Below are positions 15,512-21,400 of a stretch of DNA of 21,400 bases, piece after piece. The notes beneath the pieces are model-generated. The model had not been told where the DNA came from. It was given only the letters and a program-made list of their open reading frames with translations, and ran no database searches. Within the stretch, counting starts at the first letter, position 1. Each line of letters starts with the position of its first letter. The stretch lies in NCBI GenBank assembly GCA_030591305.1, contig JAUVBI010000019.1, positions 1 through 21,400 on the forward strand, given 5' to 3'. The position numbers were made by a program, and so were the translations under genes. Source of the stretch: Pseudomonadota bacterium (GTDB lineage: Bacteria > Pseudomonadota > Gammaproteobacteria > Pseudomonadales > Halieaceae).

Positions 15512-16963
15512 TCATTTACTTTGCTTTAGTAGCGCAAGGGTCAAACTCCGTACCGCCTCATTCCATTGGGATATGGGCATACTGGCAAATATCGCTTCCT
15601 GCCCAGTCAATCGCAAGCCCTCTTTTTCAATTGCCAGAACCAACAGGCACAGCTGGTCTATGCAACGCAGTTCGCTCAATATGCGTAAAGGGGCACTTTC
15701 CCTGTCATTATCCGGACCGGTGTCCAGGCCCCTGGAATAAAAGGTTTTATTCGTCTTGGCTGCCAGGCCACCTGCAACGCTGACTTTAGTCCGTTGATCG
15801 CCCACAGCCTTTTCAATTTCGCCGACCAACCAGCGACTGGATATTTCTTTGGGAAACTCAGCGGCGGTGTCCACATGAAAGCGTGGAACCTCTATCCTCA
15901 AATAAATTTTTTCAGTGAAAAAAGCCTGCACTAGCACACTGCCTAACAGACCAAAGCCAATAAGTGCGACCAACACCATTGTTAATGCCTGCCGTCCGGC
16001 TGGCATGTCCGGCCAAAAACCAAACCGGTTGCCCTGCATATTTGAGCGACCGTTACGTGTAAGGTCACCGGGAATCAGAGGCGGCACGTCTTCAACAGAC
16101 TCTTTTCGAAAGAACATTCTCGCCTCATGCAACAGGGTGTTACCGACACATAAGGGAATATCCCTGGATATGGCCCGCAAGATATTTCTAACCTCATGTG
16201 TATTCCCCGGCCTATCATCGGGAGCCTTTTGTAATAGCGCCGCGAGTAATTCACTCAGTTCCGCAGGTACGATTAACGATGTGGGAGTCAGTTCTTCCAT
16301 CGACGGTGGCGAGCCTGTCAGCAGGCTCTCACTATCCAACTCACCAGAATGAATAAAGGCCTGTTTTCTGGTCAGCAGTCGATACAAAAGACACCCCAGG
16401 GCAAACAGGTCTGACCGTACATCCAGTGCTTCCCCCCGGTATTGTTCCGGTGAAACACAGGACAAGCTGGCAGATGTTTTATGTAGATCCAGGGTTCCCT
16501 CTCCCCGGGCAATACCAAAATCCGTGAGTTTAATCCGACCCTGCTCTGTGATGAGAATATTGCTGGCTTTCAAATCGCCATGAACAATACCTTGCTGTCG
16601 AGCCGCGGCCAATGCACCCGCTACATCAATACATATCGACACGATACTGGCGAGACAGGGCTGCCCATTCGTCAGAAACTCCTCCAGGTCACAGCCGGGG
16701 ACGTACTCCATGATGAGGGCCACGTGATCACTGGCTACAATGAGGTCATATATCTGCACGACCTTCGAACTCTGAATGCTGGCCACCAGTTGCGCCTCGC
16801 ATAACAGACCCCGCCTCTCAAGCTTATCCCTGGGCAGGCGATAAATTTTTATTGCTACGCGTCGGTGCAAGCGGTCATCAAAACCCAAATATACCGTTCC
16901 CTGCCCCCCCTGATTAATCAAACGAAGGATACGGTAGGGGCCTATATGTGTACTGCGCGGCAT
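15512..16963 (-). CDS. Membrane-anchored Hanks-type Ser/Thr protein kinase
   Basis: The product is 483 residues. The N-terminal kinase domain (about 8-270) has the Gly-rich loop INQGGQGTVYLG (16-27), Lys39 in VAIK and Glu56 in the C-helix. The catalytic loop HGDLKASN (128-135) and DFG (148-150) follow, and SPEQ replaces the usual APE. The HGD in place of HRD marks it as a non-RD kinase, so it may not depend on activation-loop phosphorylation. One membrane helix (about 326-348) leads to a C-terminal region of about 135 residues, presumably periplasmic, that I do not recognise. It follows the FHA/sigma54 activator gene by ten bases, with a GGAGGAG close to the ATG, so the two form an operon. 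The activator or its FHA domain is a plausible target. T6SS-linked kinases have a similar layout, but no T6SS gene is present. Confidence 0.9.
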   Translation of the reverse strand: MPRSTHIGPYRILRLINQGGQGTVYLGFDDRLHRRVAIKIYRLPRDKLERRGLLCEAQLVASIQSSKVVQIYDLIVASDHVALIMEYVPGCDLEEFLTNGQPCLASIVSICIDVAGALAAARQQGIVHGDLKASNILITEQGRIKLTDFGIARGEGTLDLHKTSASLSCVSPEQYRGEALDVRSDLFALGCLLYRLLTRKQAFIHSGELDSESLLTGSPPSMEELTPTSLIVPAELSELLAALLQKAPDDRPGNTHEVRNILRAISRDIPLCVGNTLLHEARMFFRKESVEDVPPLIPGDLTRNGRSNMQGNRFGFWPDMPAGRQALTMVLVALIGFGLLGSVLVQAFFTEKIYLRIEVPRFHVDTAAEFPKEISSRWLVGEIEKAVGDQRTKVSVAGGLAAKTNKTFYSRGLDTGPDNDRESAPLRILSELRCIDQLCLLVLAIEKEGLRLTGQEAIFASMPISQWNEAVRSLTLALLKQSK

Positions 16964-16973
16964 CTCCTCCCCG

Positions 16974-18554
16974 TCACTCGGTTCCCGCTGGCAATACGCG
17001 GCGAATGCGTTCCCGCAGTGCCGTTCTTGAAACCTTTAACTGCATGGCAGTGGCAGTCAGGTCGTCCCCGTAGTTCGCTAGAGCAACTCGAATCTGCTCA
17101 TCGGATAGCTCATTGGCCAGGCACAGCTTGGGAGACTCAAAAATACGACGATATACCGCCTGCCTCGAAATTCCCATTTGACGGGCTGTCCGCAACACCT
17201 CATACCGCGCTTTTTTATAGCCCTCCAAAAACTCCTGCTCGGAATAATCGTCCGGTTTTGCACCACATGCTTCACCCTTGGGTGGATTGTCTGCGCAAAC
17301 GACTGTATTGGACTCGGACAGACGGACAAATATGGTGTCTGGGATGACGGCTGAAACCTCACTGGCCAGGGCCACCTGCTGCGCATAGTTACTGAGCTCT
17401 CGAATATTTCCCGGCCAGGAATACATGACAAATTGATTAAACAGTTCAGCCCACATGGCAATTTCGTTGGCCCGGGCGCCACACCCGGGTAAAACGTGTC
17501 CACACCCCAGTGCCGACATGCTATTTTTTAGAAAAATGAACAACAACTCCCCGATATCCTCGGGATGCTGCCTCAGAGGCAATAGCACAATCTCTGACTC
17601 CGCCAGGCGGTGACGTAGAGCCGCCTTGAAATTGCAGGCCCGATCATCCAATTGAGCATCAGTGGCAGAGATGATGCGAAGGTTTACTTTTCTGACCGGC
17701 CCGCCAACAACCTGCACCTCACGCTGCTGCAGCGCCCGCAAGAGCTGAGCTTGCACCTCCGGTGGAGTGTCACCTATTTCATCGAGAAACAAGGTGCCGC
17801 CCTCGGCCTGCCCAAAGTACCCCGCAGTTGCTTTATCTGCGCCGGTGAAAGCACCTTTGGCGCCACCAAATAACAAAGTGGGTGCGAGGGTGGCGGGAAT
17901 AGCCGCCATATTCACCGCTATCATTGTCTTTGACGCCTGATCACTCGCCCCATGCACAGCATCGGCAACCAATTCTTTGCCCGTACCGGTCTCACCGCGA
18001 ATCAAAACATCCAGATTCGTTTTAGCAAGTAAGGATATCTGCTCTTTCAATTTATCCATGTAAGCACTGCTGCCCAACATAGCATCGCAGGACTGAGAAT
18101 AGCCCCCGAAAGAATTGAACGGTGCTGTCCGTCGCAGTAAAAGCACAACCCGCCCCCCCATGACGATGGGGACACCCACCCCTAGCTGTGCACTGGAAAG
18201 CCGCATTTTACCACTCAATTCCCGGCCATCGACCTGAGCGCGACTGGAAGATGAATCTTTCTCCACAATCACGGCACCATGAATATAGTGTATTCGCAGT
18301 GCCTCCTTGCTCACATAGAGCTCATCTAAAGGCTGTGCAGGTGCTTTTTCACCCCTACGCTTGAAATCGGGCGTCTGTCGACCCAGTATTCTGGAGCTCT
18401 CCCCGGGAAATTTTTCAAACTGTGCGGATTCACCTATCCGGCTGGTATCCGGATGAAAAACAATGGTTAAAGTCAGTTCCTTCTGCTGCCCGGCCCGCGC
18501 GGGAGAGGCGACAACCGAGGGCAGTGTTTGATCTGGGTCTACTTGCTGTGGCAT
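16974..18554 (-). CDS. Sigma54-dependent activator with FHA-like domain and two C-terminal HTH segments
   Basis: I chose the ATG at 18554 (526 residues) because AGGTGG lies eight bases upstream; a TTG at 18572 is also in frame. An FHA-like domain spans about 50-141 (ILGRQ, VSKEALRI, VDGRELSG, MGGRVVLLL). The SxxH phosphothreonine motif is SKEA, so His is missing. The AAA+ domain has Walker A GETGTGKE (187-194), an intact GAFTGA loop (234-239) for sigma54 contact, Walker B LFLDEI (255-260) and WPGNIREL (380-387). The C-terminus holds a typical Fis-type HTH (about 484-520), preceded by a second HTH-like segment (about 446-472, GISRQAVYRRI). Known activators normally have one. It is co-transcribed with the Ser/Thr kinase downstream. 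No target promoter is evident in the window. Confidence 0.9.
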   Translation of the reverse strand: MPQQVDPDQTLPSVVASPARAGQQKELTLTIVFHPDTSRIGESAQFEKFPGESSRILGRQTPDFKRRGEKAPAQPLDELYVSKEALRIHYIHGAVIVEKDSSSSRAQVDGRELSGKMRLSSAQLGVGVPIVMGGRVVLLLRRTAPFNSFGGYSQSCDAMLGSSAYMDKLKEQISLLAKTNLDVLIRGETGTGKELVADAVHGASDQASKTMIAVNMAAIPATLAPTLLFGGAKGAFTGADKATAGYFGQAEGGTLFLDEIGDTPPEVQAQLLRALQQREVQVVGGPVRKVNLRIISATDAQLDDRACNFKAALRHRLAESEIVLLPLRQHPEDIGELLFIFLKNSMSALGCGHVLPGCGARANEIAMWAELFNQFVMYSWPGNIRELSNYAQQVALASEVSAVIPDTIFVRLSESNTVVCADNPPKGEACGAKPDDYSEQEFLEGYKKARYEVLRTARQMGISRQAVYRRIFESPKLCLANELSDEQIRVALANYGDDLTATAMQLKVSRTALRERIRRVLPAGTE

Positions 18555-18638
18555 CAGTATTTCCACCTGCAATATTTTCGGGTAACTCTAAGCTTAGCAG
18601 TTATCTCGAAAAGCGAGACTAAAGTTGCAGAATCACCG

Positions 18639-18680
18639 TTACAGCGACACAAGCACCACAATCATCGCCAGAAAACTCAT
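18639..18680 (-). pseudogene. Possible ampE remnant (13 codons)
   Basis: An ATG at 18680 overlaps the ampD stop as ATGA, the arrangement expected of the next gene in an ampD-ampE operon. It encodes [13 protein letters not shown] and then stops. The hydrophobic opening resembles the start of AmpE, the membrane protein usually found next to ampD, but nothing AmpE-like continues in any frame before the FHA-activator gene. It could equally be a chance short frame. Confidence 0.3.
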
Positions 18681-19243
18681 GCACTACCCCCTGCTTCTGT
18701 CAGTGAATTGCGGTACCGAAACCAATCAAATGAGGGACCGGGATCGGTTTTTCTACCCGGCGCTATATCACTGTGCCCAACAATACCCTTGGCTGTCATT
18801 TTTGGGTATTCACGCAGCAGGGCCTCGGTGGCCCCCTGTAAAACGCGGTATTGCTCATCGGTGTAAGGGTCATTATCAGTCCCCTCCAACTCGATACCGA
18901 TACTGAAATCATTGCACTCTTGACGCGCCCCAATACAGGATTTCCCCGCGTGCCATGCCCTGTCCTCCAGGCTGACAAACTGTATCAGCTCCCCGCTGCG
19001 GCGAATAAGCAAGTGAGCGGAAACCTGCACTCCCTCAATTCGGGAGAAGTATTCATGTTCTTTCCAGTCCAGGCAATTGGTAAAAAATTGCTCTATACAG
19101 TTCCCCTCATACTGACCAGGTGGCAATGAAATATTATGTATAACCAGGAGGTCGATATCACAGTCCTGGGGACGAGGCCCAAAATTAGCTGAAGGAGAAA
19201 ACCTCGCCTGCTCAATCCAACCCTTTTTCACGGTGTATGACAT
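18677..19243 (-). CDS. ampD: 1,6-anhydro-N-acetylmuramyl-L-alanine amidase AmpD
   Basis: This 188-residue cytoplasmic zinc amidase removes the peptide from anhydro-muropeptides during cell-wall recycling and so keeps AmpR-type beta-lactamase induction low. The zinc ligands His36, His157 and Asp167 are present, with the catalytic Glu118 in [13 protein letters not shown] and Lys165 in [20 protein letters not shown] (91-100) is also typical. No signal peptide is seen, which fits the AmpD rather than the AmiD/AmpDh group. It is divergent from nadC across 148 bases, an arrangement known in other gammaproteobacteria. The usual partner ampE is absent or reduced to a stub. Confidence 0.95.
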   Translation of the reverse strand: MSYTVKKGWIEQARFSPSANFGPRPQDCDIDLLVIHNISLPPGQYEGNCIEQFFTNCLDWKEHEYFSRIEGVQVSAHLLIRRSGELIQFVSLEDRAWHAGKSCIGARQECNDFSIGIELEGTDNDPYTDEQYRVLQGATEALLREYPKMTAKGIVGHSDIAPGRKTDPGPSFDWFRYRNSLTEAGGSA

Positions 19244-19352
19244 ACGCCAACCTATGGATACTTATAGTAATCATATACGAAGCCCCTATAGGGATGCCAC
19301 ATACTCACGACATCTTAATTGTCGCCCGGCTTCCCTGCTCCCGTGTAGCTGG

Positions 19353-19358
19353 TACAAT
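19353..19358 (+). promoter_or_regulatory. nadC: Possible -10 box of nadC
   Basis: TACAAT lies 34 bases before the nadC ATG in the ampD-nadC divergent region. The matching -35 (TTCCCT at 19331-19336, 16-base spacing) is weak, so the call rests on the -10 and on its position. Confidence 0.35.
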
Positions 19359-19391
19359 CCCCCCCACTGTATTATTCACCTCAAAATTACT

Positions 19392-20234
19392 ATGCCCAAA
19401 CGACTGAATGTCAATATTGAAGATATTAAAGCCAACGTTCGTGCCGCCCTGGCGGAGGATATCGGTAGCGGGGATATTACCGCAGAACTCATCCCCGCAG
19501 ACACCATGGCCACGGCGCGAGTTATCAGCAGGGAGGTGGGGATAATCTGCGGCAAGGCCTGGGTGAATGAAGTATTCACGGCTGTAGACCCGGGGATTAC
19601 CGTGGACTGGTCGGTGGAGGATGGCGACCAGGTCAAGGCCAATGACATCTTGTTCTGTGCAAGTGGGCCAGCCCGCAGTTTGCTGACAGCAGAGCGCAGT
19701 GCATTAAATTTTTTACAGTTATTATCCGGTACGGCTACCGCCTGCCAGCAACTGGCGGATAGGGTGGCCGGAACAGGGGTGAAGTTACTGGACACACGAA
19801 AGACCCTGCCAGGGCTGCGAATGGCGCAAAAATATGCCGTCAGTTGCGGCTCCTGTTACAACCACAGAATTGGACTTTTTGATGCCTTTCTGGTGAAGGA
19901 GAACCACATCAACGCCTGTGGCGGTATAGCCAATGCCGCGGCCCGCGCGCGTGAACTCGCCCCGGAAAAACTGTTGGAAATTGAAGTCGAGACATTCGAC
20001 GAATTGAACCAGGCACTGGCCGCTGACTGTGACCGCATCATGCTGGATAATTTTAGCCTGGAGCAAATGACCAGGGCGGTAGAACTCTCCGCTGGCCGCG
20101 TTGAGTTGGAGGCCTCGGGCAATGTTACCGAGAGCACGCTCAGGGACATTGCACAGACCGGTGTAGATTATATCTCCATAGGGGCGCTAACCAAAAATTG
20201 CAAGGCGATGGATTTATCCATGCGTCTGGTATAG
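19392..20234 (+). CDS. nadC: Quinolinate phosphoribosyltransferase (carboxylating)
   Basis: NadC converts quinolinate and PRPP to nicotinate mononucleotide in NAD synthesis. From the ATG at 19392 the product is 280 residues, the usual length. A frame open back to 19233 would add 53 residues of non-family sequence that overlap the start of the divergent ampD, so I reject it. Substrate-binding motifs are ERSALNFLQ (101-109), DTRKT (134-138), NHR (157-159), KENH (169-172) and the EVE-type TIM-barrel strand after KLLEI. The loop before NHR reads CGSCY where many NadC proteins have CGGG. Related pseudomonad-type sequences, as I recall them, have a Cys there too, so I do not treat it as inactivating. 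It converges with rraA, with eight bases between the stops. Confidence 0.95.
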   Translation: MPKRLNVNIEDIKANVRAALAEDIGSGDITAELIPADTMATARVISREVGIICGKAWVNEVFTAVDPGITVDWSVEDGDQVKANDILFCASGPARSLLTAERSALNFLQLLSGTATACQQLADRVAGTGVKLLDTRKTLPGLRMAQKYAVSCGSCYNHRIGLFDAFLVKENHINACGGIANAAARARELAPEKLLEIEVETFDELNQALAADCDRIMLDNFSLEQMTRAVELSAGRVELEASGNVTESTLRDIAQTGVDYISIGALTKNCKAMDLSMRLV

Positions 20235-20242
20235 GTGCCCGT

Positions 20243-20722
20243 TCAGAGCAGGGGTTTGCCGCTGATGATCACACCATTGTTATCCGCATAAATATAATCC
20301 CCCGGAGAAATAACCACACCGCCAATATTCAGCACAATATCCCGCTGGCCTACACCCAGCTTCTCGGTTTTTATGGGGCAGCAACCCAGGGCCTGAACGC
20401 CCAGCTCAATACGTCCGATTTCATCAACGTCTCGAATCGCACCGTTGATAACCAGCCCGGCCCAACCATTTTCAACCGCCGTCTCGGCCAGCATATCCCC
20501 CAACAGGGCACGGCGCAGCGACCCGCCGCCATCGACAACAATAACGCGGTTCAGGCCCTCTTCCGCCACACAGGCTTTTACCAGAGAGTTGTCCTCGTGG
20601 CATTTTATGGTCACTGCAGCGCCAAAAAATTGTTTTCTGGCTCCAAAATTTGAGAACTGTAACTCGATAGCCCGCGCTTCGGTGTGGGCATCTGTTAAAT
20701 CGGGCGTTGAAACCTTGGTCAT
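20243..20722 (-). CDS. rraA: RraA family protein (regulator of RNase E activity / aldolase-like fold)
   Basis: From the ATG at 20722, with AGG eight bases upstream, the product is 159 residues. It matches the RraA pattern: FSNFGARKQFFG, VTIKCHEDNSLV, VVDGGGSLRRALLGD (62-76), INGAIRDVDEI and YIYADNNGVIIS. In E. coli, RraA binds RNase E and slows RNA turnover. Relatives with the same fold have 4-hydroxy-4-methyl-2-oxoglutarate aldolase activity, and short sequence reading does not separate these roles completely. The short family length and the SNFG opening favour true RraA. An upstream ATG (20773) would add 17 residues that reach towards the divergent regulator, with no support. It is divergent from the LysR-type gene across a 100-base region. 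Confidence 0.9.
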   Translation of the reverse strand: MTKVSTPDLTDAHTEARAIELQFSNFGARKQFFGAAVTIKCHEDNSLVKACVAEEGLNRVIVVDGGGSLRRALLGDMLAETAVENGWAGLVINGAIRDVDEIGRIELGVQALGCCPIKTEKLGVGQRDIVLNIGGVVISPGDYIYADNNGVIISGKPLL

Positions 20723-20789
20723 AGGGCTAACCTGAAAAACTTTTATCGGCAGGAGTATAATTCCCCCGGTCAATAACTGCTATCATTAT

Positions 20790-20806
20790 CATTCACACAA
20801 TGAATG
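20790..20806. promoter_or_regulatory. Probable LysR-type operator (T-N11-A dyad)
   Basis: CATTCA at 20790-20795 and TGAATG at 20801-20806 are a perfect dyad with five bases between them. The dyad contains the T-N11-A arrangement (T20792, A20804) typical of LysR regulator sites. It sits 16 bases before the GTG of the LysR-type gene and about 68 bases before rraA, so autoregulation is the simplest reading, with rraA as a possible second target. Confidence 0.55.
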
Positions 20807-20822
20807 TAACGAGACCGCCTCC

Positions 20823-21400
20823 GTGAATATCAACCGAATCGACCTCAACCTGCTGGTCTACCTGGACGCCCTGTTGCGTGAGCGCAATGTCACCCAGGCG
20901 GCCAACCAGTTAAACCTGTCCCAGCCCGCTATGAGCAACGGCCTGCGCCGGTTGCGCGAACTGTTCAATGACCCCCTGTTGGTACGCACCAGTGACGGTA
21001 TGACACCCACCGAGCGCGCCCTCGAACTCGAGCCCATTGTGCGGGAGGTGTTGAAGACTATCGATCAGGCTGTACAGCCCACAGCGGCCTTCGAGCCAAT
21101 GGAGGCCCAGCGGGTATTTCGCATCATGGCCAGCGACTACGCGGAGTCCACGCTGCTACCCACGGTATTGGGCCAACTGCGCACGCTTGCCCCCGGGCTG
21201 ACTTTGGATATCATGACCCCCAGCGATGTCAGCTTCCTGGATGTGGAACGGGGCAAAGTCGACATGGTGATTAACCGTTTCGATTCCATGCCCCAGTCTT
21301 TCCACCAGATTCACCTCTGGGATGACACTTTTTCCTGCATTCTAAGCCCTGAAAACCCCGTTTTGGAAGATTTCACCCTCGATAATTACCTGAAGGCCAA
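20823..21400 (+). CDS. LysR-type transcriptional regulator (3' end missing)
   Basis: An open frame runs from the GTG at 20823 to the window edge (192 codons). The N-terminal helix-turn-helix is clear: IDLNLLVYLDALLRERNVTQAANQ followed by LNLSQPAMSNGLRRLRELFNDPLLVR. The start of the effector-binding domain follows (about residue 90 onwards, FRIMASDYAESTLLPTVL). The opening resembles the NodD/NahR/LinR-like branch of the family, which usually controls catabolic or secondary pathways, but the ligand cannot be predicted. The GTG was chosen because no in-frame ATG precedes the HTH and the DNA-binding domain starts at the normal distance. A LysR-type dyad lies just upstream. About 100-110 residues should be missing from the C-terminus. 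Confidence 0.93.
   Translation, partial: MNINRIDLNLLVYLDALLRERNVTQAANQLNLSQPAMSNGLRRLRELFNDPLLVRTSDGMTPTERALELEPIVREVLKTIDQAVQPTAAFEPMEAQRVFRIMASDYAESTLLPTVLGQLRTLAPGLTLDIMTPSDVSFLDVERGKVDMVINRFDSMPQSFHQIHLWDDTFSCILSPENPVLEDFTLDNYLKA

Noticed and set aside
18604..18618. TCTCG/CGAGA hairpin between the activator gene and ampD.
   Set aside because: A five-base stem with no following T run on either strand; too weak to call a terminator.
18644..18657. GG-N10-GC spacing on the minus strand upstream of the FHA/sigma54 activator, suggesting a sigma54 promoter.
   Set aside because: Only the invariant dinucleotides match; the -12 side (GTCGCT) and -24 side (TGGTGC) are poor, and the site lies inside the short frame after ampD.
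19817..19870. NadC loop reads SCGSCYNHR rather than the common CGGG-NHR, suggesting an altered active site.
   Set aside because: NHR, KENH and DTRKT are all intact, and I recall a Cys at this loop in other gammaproteobacterial NadC proteins; it is probably lineage variation.

Overview
The window looks like chromosomal DNA of a marine gammaproteobacterium, most probably of the Halieaceae/Cellvibrionales (OM60/NOR5-like) group. That placement is an inference from protein character, from gene neighbourhoods (ampD divergent from nadC, T2SS order C-D-E-F) and from a palindromic intergenic repeat; no rRNA or other marker is present. The region is densely coded, with no gene-free stretch above 300 bases. 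I saw no tRNA, rRNA, CRISPR array, transposase or phage gene.

Region by region. (1) 1-5939, minus strand: the promoter-proximal part of a type II secretion operon, gspC-gspD-gspE-gspF, with gspF running off the left edge. (2) 5977-6152: a long imperfect palindrome between gspC and sat. (3) 6194-10175, minus: a degenerate GAF-GGDEF protein, a beta-carbonic anhydrase, a 58-residue membrane protein, APS kinase (cysC) and ATP sulfurylase (sat). (4) 10259-14022, plus: a sigma70-type promoter, a TPP riboswitch with a recognisable Shine-Dalgarno-sequestering platform, then a TonB-dependent receptor, a PnuT-type permease and a small-molecule kinase. Together these form a complete thiamine-salvage route from outer membrane to phosphorylated product. 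(5) 14003-15508: yajQ (minus) and a panE-type reductase (plus). (6) 15512-18554, minus: a two-gene signalling module made of an FHA/sigma54 activator with two C-terminal helix-turn-helix segments and a membrane-anchored Ser/Thr kinase with a non-RD catalytic loop. (7) 18639-20722: a possible ampE remnant, ampD, nadC and rraA. (8) 20823 to the right edge: the N-terminal part of a LysR-type regulator, preceded by a symmetrical T-N11-A site shared with divergent rraA.

The strongest regulatory reading is the thiamine operon. The 3' strand of aptamer helix P5 has an 8-base perfect complement downstream, and that same segment can pair with the receptor's ribosome-binding site. The least explained parts are the FHA-activator/kinase pair, whose targets are not visible here, the inactive-looking GGDEF protein beside carbonic anhydrase, and the palindromic repeat. 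I did not find a clearly new multi-gene system; the kinase/activator pair is the best candidate for undescribed biology.
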